A stretch of 16,853 nucleotides of DNA from JAHWJX01 sp036386655 (GTDB lineage Bacteria; Pseudomonadota; Alphaproteobacteria; Caulobacterales; Caulobacteraceae), in NCBI GenBank assembly GCA_036386655.1, contig DASVVG010000174.1, positions 1-16,853 of the forward strand, read 5' to 3'. Shown piece by piece: positions 13,844-16,853 of the stretch. Both the position numbers and the translations under genes were made by a program. The notes below the pieces were generated by a model that was not told the origin of the DNA, did no database searches, and saw only the letters and a list, made by a program, of their open reading frames with translations. The stretch's first letter is position 1. The number at the start of each line of letters is the position of its first letter.

Positions 13844-15118
13844 ATGGCGGACGCGGGACTGCGCCGGCTGCGCTCGATCGTCGGCGGCTCCGCCGGCAAC
13901 CTGGTCGAGTGGTACGACTGGTACGCCTACTCGGCCTTCACCCTCTACTTCGCCAAGGTCTTCTTCCCCGCCGGGGACCAGACCGCGCAGCTGCTGAACG
14001 CGGCGGCCGTCTTCGCTGTCGGCTTCTTCGCGCGACCGTTCGGCGCCTGGCTGATGGGGCTCTACGCCGACCGCCGCGGCCGGAAGTCGGCGCTGACGCT
14101 ATCGGTGGCGCTGATGTGCGGCGGCTCGCTGATCATCGCGCTGTGTCCCGGGTACGCCAGCATCGGCGTGGCGGCGCCGGCGATCCTCGTCACCGCACGG
14201 TTGATCCAGGGCCTGAGCCTCGGCGGCGAGTACGGCACGAGCGCCACCTACCTGAGCGAGATGGCCGGCCGGCAGCGCCGCGGCTTCTGGTCCAGCTTCC
14301 AGTACGTGACGCTGATCTCGGGCCAGCTGCTCGCGCTCGCGCTGCTCATCCTGCTGCAGGCCACGATGTCGGAAGAGGCGCTGCAGAGCTGGGGCTGGCG
14401 CATCCCCTTTTTCGTGGGCGGCGCGCTGGCGGTCAGCGTCTGGTGGCTGCGCCGCGGCCTGGAGGAGACGCCCTCCTTCACCGCGCGCGAGGAGAAGGTG
14501 CGCGCCCGCACCTGGTGGCTGTTCCTGAAGCACCCGCGCGAGACGGCGGTGGTGATCGGCCTCACCGCCGGCGGCACCTTGGCCTTCTACACCTACACCA
14601 CGTACATGCAGAAGTTCCTGGCCAACACGGCCGGGTTCTCGAAGGACCAGGCGACGCAGATCAGCGCCGCCGCCCTCTTCCTCTTCATGTTGCTGCAGCC
14701 GTTCGTCGGCTGGCTCTCGGACAAGGTCGGCCGGCGCCCGATCCTCACCGCGTTCGGCGTGGGCGGCGTGCTCTGCACTTGGCCCATCCTGACCACGCTG
14801 GGCCGCACCACCGACCCCGTCGCCGCCTTCGGGCTGGTGATGGCGGCGCTGGTCATCGTCAGCGGCTACACGGCGATCAATGCGGTGGTGAAGGCGGAGC
14901 TCTTCCCGACCGAGATCCGCGTGCTGGGCGTGGCCTTCCCGTACGCGCTGGCCAACGCCGTGTTCGGCGGCACGGCGGAGTACGTCGCGCTGTGGTTCAA
15001 GAGCATCGGCCGAGAGAGCTGGTTCTTCGGCTACGTCACGGTGATGATCGGCGTATCGCTGCTGGTCTACGTCTTCATGCGCGAGACCAAGACCCACAGC
15101 CGCATCCTCGAAGACTAG
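13844..15118 (+). CDS. kgtP: MFS permease of the metabolite:H+ symporter family, KgtP-like (2-oxoglutarate)
   Basis: This inner-membrane proton symporter of 424 aa has about 12 hydrophobic helices. The N-terminus GNLVEWYDWYAYSAFTLYFA, the loop 2-3 signature GLYADRRGRKSAL, ARLIQGLSLGGEYGTSATYL, SFQYVTLISGQLLALALL and WGWRIPFFVGG follow the E. coli 2-oxoglutarate permease KgtP nearly block by block. The second half carries WLSDKVGRRP and the loop ELFPTEIRVLGVAFPYALANAVFGGTAEY typical of this family. Uptake of 2-oxoglutarate is the likely role. Related dicarboxylate or osmolyte carriers (ShiA, ProP) share the fold but match less well. The ATG follows GAGGGA. The gene is divergent from the amidohydrolase with an 82-bp gap that shows no clear promoter. 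Confidence 0.9.
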   Translation: MADAGLRRLRSIVGGSAGNLVEWYDWYAYSAFTLYFAKVFFPAGDQTAQLLNAAAVFAVGFFARPFGAWLMGLYADRRGRKSALTLSVALMCGGSLIIALCPGYASIGVAAPAILVTARLIQGLSLGGEYGTSATYLSEMAGRQRRGFWSSFQYVTLISGQLLALALLILLQATMSEEALQSWGWRIPFFVGGALAVSVWWLRRGLEETPSFTAREEKVRARTWWLFLKHPRETAVVIGLTAGGTLAFYTYTTYMQKFLANTAGFSKDQATQISAAALFLFMLLQPFVGWLSDKVGRRPILTAFGVGGVLCTWPILTTLGRTTDPVAAFGLVMAALVIVSGYTAINAVVKAELFPTEIRVLGVAFPYALANAVFGGTAEYVALWFKSIGRESWFFGYVTVMIGVSLLVYVFMRETKTHSRILED

Positions 15119-15127
15119 GCGGGGGCG

Positions 15128-15153
15128 GGAACACCGGCGAGGCGGCGTACGTT
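15128..15153 (+). promoter_or_regulatory. EcfG-type general-stress promoter, perfect consensus
   Basis: GGAAC (15128-15132), 17 bp, then CGTT (15150-15153) is an exact match to the alphaproteobacterial sigma-EcfG consensus. The next start codon is 35 bp downstream, which leaves a natural leader with a GAGGGG ribosome site. Confidence 0.65.
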
Positions 15154-15188
15154 CTGGCCGCCGGGACTTCATCCCGAGGGGACTCGCC

Positions 15189-15638
15189 ATGAACAAGACC
15201 TTGCTGAGCGCAGCCGCTGTGGCCGCTCTGCTGACCGCCGCCGGCCCGGCCGCCCTGGCCCAGACGCCGCCGCCCGCCGACCCGACCACGCTGCCCGATC
15301 CGCTCGGAGCCGACGCGCCGCAGCCCGCCGCCGAGTCCGCGACCGACGCGCCCGACATCGCGGCCACGACCACCACCACGCGCCGCACCACCAGCACCAC
15401 CGCAGCCGACGGCGGCGGCGAGCAGGCGGCGGACCGTGACGACACGGCGGCCGCCGACACCCCCGCAGCCGACGACACCGCCGCCCGGGACGACGCCGAC
15501 GACGGCGAAGGCTTCGACGACTGGGGCCTGCTGGGTCTGCTCGGGGTGCTGGGCCTGCTCGGCCTGCGCCGCCGCGACGATCGCACGGCCGTCGTGCGCG
15601 ACAACGGCGTCGGCACGGGCGTCGGCGGGGTCCGCTGA
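15189..15638 (+). CDS. exported Ala/Thr/Asp-rich protein with WGxxGxxG-type C-terminal segment
   Basis: This protein of 149 aa has a signal peptide (residues 1-24, ending ALA before QTPPP). A Pro/Ala/Thr/Asp-rich spacer with a run of Thr (about 60-71) follows, then an acidic stretch (DRDDTAAAD, DDADDGEGFDD). The next segment begins at Trp112: WGLLGLLGVLGLLGLRRR (112-129). This Trp-Gly, Gly-every-third hydrophobic segment capped by three Arg matches the WGxxGxxG pattern of small surface proteins whose tails look like sorting or membrane anchors. It is unusual in keeping about 20 further residues after the Arg cluster. The promoter upstream is a perfect general-stress site. An envelope role under stress is inferred, with no biochemical function assigned. 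It converges on the GST-like gene with 19 bp between. Confidence 0.8.
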   Translation: MNKTLLSAAAVAALLTAAGPAALAQTPPPADPTTLPDPLGADAPQPAAESATDAPDIAATTTTTRRTTSTTAADGGGEQAADRDDTAAADTPAADDTAARDDADDGEGFDDWGLLGLLGVLGLLGLRRRDDRTAVVRDNGVGTGVGGVR

Positions 15639-15657
15639 GGCCGGGGCGGGAGGGCGC

Positions 15658-16314
15658 TCAGCCCTCCCAGCCCTCCGCGAACGGGAACCGCCGGGCCCAG
15701 AAGTCCTGCAGCCGCGGGTCGGCGTCGACACGGCGCACGACGTCGGCCAGCGCGGGGGCCTCCGCGTAGAAGCGCCGCCGCCGGGGCGTCCAGCGCGAGA
15801 CCACGGCGACATAGATGTCCAGCACGGTCAGCCCCTCGTCGAGGAGGTAGAGCTTCGGCTTCAGCTGCTGGCCCATGATGCGCCAGCACTCGGCCACCCG
15901 CTCGGCCGTGCGCGCCTTGACGAGCTCCTGCTGGGCCGGGTCGTCTCCGGCCAGCCGCGCGGGTTCGTCGCGCACCCAGAACATCGAGTAGATCGCGGCC
16001 GGCACGTAGACCATCCAGCGCAGGAAGGCGGCGCGCTCGCGGCTCCCCACGTGCGGGGCGAGCTGGCCCGGCGCATACTTGTCCGCGAGCCAGATGAGAA
16101 TCGCGGCGCTCTCGGTCATCACCTCGCCGGAGGGCAGCACCAGCGCCGGGACCTGCCGCATCGGGTTCACCGCGGCGACCTTCGCCTGCTGCGTCTCGCC
16201 CTCCCAGGTGGGCGCCTCGACCACCCGGTGCTCGAGCCCGAGCAGGGTCAGCGCCGCCTCCACCGGAACAGATCCGGACCCCGCTGCGCCGTAGACGGTG
16301 AACCCCTTATCCAC
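15658..16314 (-). CDS. glutathione S-transferase-like protein
   Basis: This cytosolic protein of 218 aa has the two-domain GST layout. The thioredoxin-fold half (about 1-80) begins FTVYGAAGSGSVPVEAALTLLG, with Ser13 or Ser15 near the glutathione-binding position. QVPAL carries the cis-Pro (Pro56), and MTESAAILIWLAD carries the Glu68-Ser69 that hold the gamma-glutamyl group. The helical half (about 90-218) contains LDIYVAVVSRW. Substrate is not predictable. I chose the GTG at 16314 because GGGGAGGAATT, a near-ideal ribosome site, directly precedes it and the GST fold begins within a few residues. An upstream ATG at 16356 is in frame, but its 14 extra residues do not resemble GST sequence and would run through one NrdR-like box of the divergent nrdB promoter. 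Confidence 0.9.
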   Translation of the reverse strand: MDKGFTVYGAAGSGSVPVEAALTLLGLEHRVVEAPTWEGETQQAKVAAVNPMRQVPALVLPSGEVMTESAAILIWLADKYAPGQLAPHVGSRERAAFLRWMVYVPAAIYSMFWVRDEPARLAGDDPAQQELVKARTAERVAECWRIMGQQLKPKLYLLDEGLTVLDIYVAVVSRWTPRRRRFYAEAPALADVVRRVDADPRLQDFWARRFPFAEGWEG

Positions 16315-16315
16315 A
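16307..16315 (+). promoter_or_regulatory. DnaA box match (TTATCCACA)
   Basis: This is an exact copy of the high-affinity DnaA box, lying upstream of the nrdB boxes and overlapping the GTG start of the GST gene (it encodes the Val/Met-Asp-Lys start). DnaA regulates nrdAB in E. coli. A single box that overlaps coding sequence may be chance. Confidence 0.35.
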
Positions 16316-16321
16316 ATTCCT

Positions 16322-16337
16322 CCCCAACATCTGGTGC
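16322..16337 (+). promoter_or_regulatory. NrdR box 1 upstream of nrdB (candidate)
   Basis: CCCCAACATCTGGTGC fits the NrdR consensus at C4, A6, A8-T9, T11 and G13-T14-G15. Its core AACATCTGGTGC nearly repeats in the second box 32 bp downstream. Confidence 0.7.
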
Positions 16338-16353
16338 TCGGAACCTCGACGCG

Positions 16354-16369
16354 CATCTACATCTGGTGC
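16354..16369 (+). promoter_or_regulatory. NrdR box 2 upstream of nrdB (candidate)
   Basis: CATCTACATCTGGTGC shares the 11-mer ACATCTGGTGC with box 1, offset by 32 bp or three helical turns. The box ends 44 bp before the nrdB ATG. Confidence 0.7.
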
Positions 16370-16413
16370 ACTGTGGCTCCGTCAGTCAGACACCCGACCT
16401 GCAGGGACATCCG

Positions 16414-16853
16414 ATGAGCGCGCTGATCACCACCCCCAAAACCCCCGGCCTGCTCACGCCGTCCTACAGCTACAAGCCCTTCCGCTACCCCTGGGCCTAC
16501 GACTTCTGGAAGAAGCAGCAGCAGGTCCACTGGATGCCCGAGGAAATTCCTCTCGGCGAGGACTGCAAGGACTGGGCGGCCAACCTCAACGACCGCGAAC
16601 GGAACCTGCTGACGCAGATCTTCCGCTTCTTCACCCAGTCGGACGTGGAGGTGAACGACAACTACATGGAACGCTACGCGCGCGTCTTCAAACCCACCGA
16701 GGTGAAGATGATGCTGAGCGCGTTCTCCAACATGGAGACCATCCACATCGCGGCGTACGCGCTGCTGCTGGAGACCATCGGGATGCCCGAGGCGGAGTTC
16801 TCCGCCTTCCTCGAGTACGAGGCGATGAAGGACAAGCACGACTACATGCAGAC
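16414..16853 (+). CDS. nrdB: class I ribonucleoside-diphosphate reductase, beta subunit, 3' end beyond the window
   Basis: This is the ferritin-like subunit that houses the metal centre and tyrosyl radical for NrdA. The first 146 codons are present. FTQSDVEVNDNY supplies the first metal ligand (Asp77). NMETIHIAAYALLLE supplies Glu108, His111 and the candidate radical Tyr115, in the E-x2-H-x3-Y spacing of E. coli Glu115/His118/Tyr122. FRYPWAYDFWKKQQQVHWMPEE is the usual N-terminal block. It begins within about 20 residues of the start, so there is no N-terminal ATP-cone. The ATG follows a modest GCAGGGA site. Two NrdR-like boxes precede the gene, matching the pair upstream of nrdA. Confidence 0.95.
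   Translation, partial: MSALITTPKTPGLLTPSYSYKPFRYPWAYDFWKKQQQVHWMPEEIPLGEDCKDWAANLNDRERNLLTQIFRFFTQSDVEVNDNYMERYARVFKPTEVKMMLSAFSNMETIHIAAYALLLETIGMPEAEFSAFLEYEAMKDKHDYMQ

Noticed and set aside
14099..15889. Minus-strand reading frame of nearly 600 codons over kgtP and its neighbour
   Set aside because: It is antisense to two real genes, and composition is typical of a high-GC shadow frame.
16357..16839. Minus-strand reading frame opposite nrdB
   Set aside because: The plus strand encodes NrdB with all expected ligands. The antisense product has no recognisable domain.

Overview
The window is 16.9 kb of GC-rich DNA (roughly 70% G+C by eye) with dense genes on both strands. The gene set suggests a free-living aerobic alphaproteobacterium. 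Supporting signs are a short PutA, a stand-alone SWIB protein, a KgtP-type permease, split nrdA and nrdB genes, sites matching the alphaproteobacterial general-stress promoter GGAAC-N16/17-CGTT, and GANTC and TTAAC motifs in intergenic DNA. A Caulobacterales-like organism is my best guess, with sphingomonads as the alternative. No tRNA, rRNA, CRISPR array, insertion sequence or phage gene was seen.

Layout. 1-918 (-) is the start of a GT4 glycosyltransferase that runs off the left edge. It is divergent from putA (1018-4149, +), which is followed by a SWIB-domain gene (4212-4490, +) and a strong terminator. An M13 metallopeptidase lipoprotein (4569-6659, -) and a membrane fatty acid desaturase (6728-7762, -) follow. 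Then come nrdA (7987-9861, +), an LpxR/DUF2219-like exported protein (10002-10937, +) and a small one-pass membrane protein (10944-11360, -). After a 1.1 kb gene-free stretch come a secreted amidohydrolase (12481-13761, -), a KgtP-like MFS permease (13844-15118, +), an exported protein with a WGxxGxxG-type tail (15189-15638, +), a GST-like protein (15658-16314, -) and the start of nrdB (16414 to the right edge, +).

The window is mostly metabolic and envelope housekeeping. PutA takes proline to glutamate and KgtP probably imports 2-oxoglutarate or a related acid. NrdA and NrdB are the two subunits of a class I ribonucleotide reductase, encoded about 6.5 kb apart with unrelated genes between. 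Each nrd gene is preceded by two NrdR-box-like sites, 31 or 32 bp apart, which would explain how the split genes stay coordinated. Placing these sites also moves the likely start codons of nrdA and of the GST gene inward.

The most unusual element is the gene-free region 11361-12480. It carries a tandem array (about 11730-12255) of some 16 units of about 33 bp. Most units open with a 5-bp GC hairpin, with loop TTGC or CGAG on the + strand. Four consecutive units (133 bp) have been duplicated almost perfectly. The array keeps long reading frames open on both strands, but its unit lengths (31-34) are not multiples of three, so I read it as non-coding. Next to it, four GANTC sites and a DnaA-box-like 9-mer lie within about 50 bp. 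Three short exported or membrane proteins have general-stress-type promoter sites upstream, one of them a perfect match.
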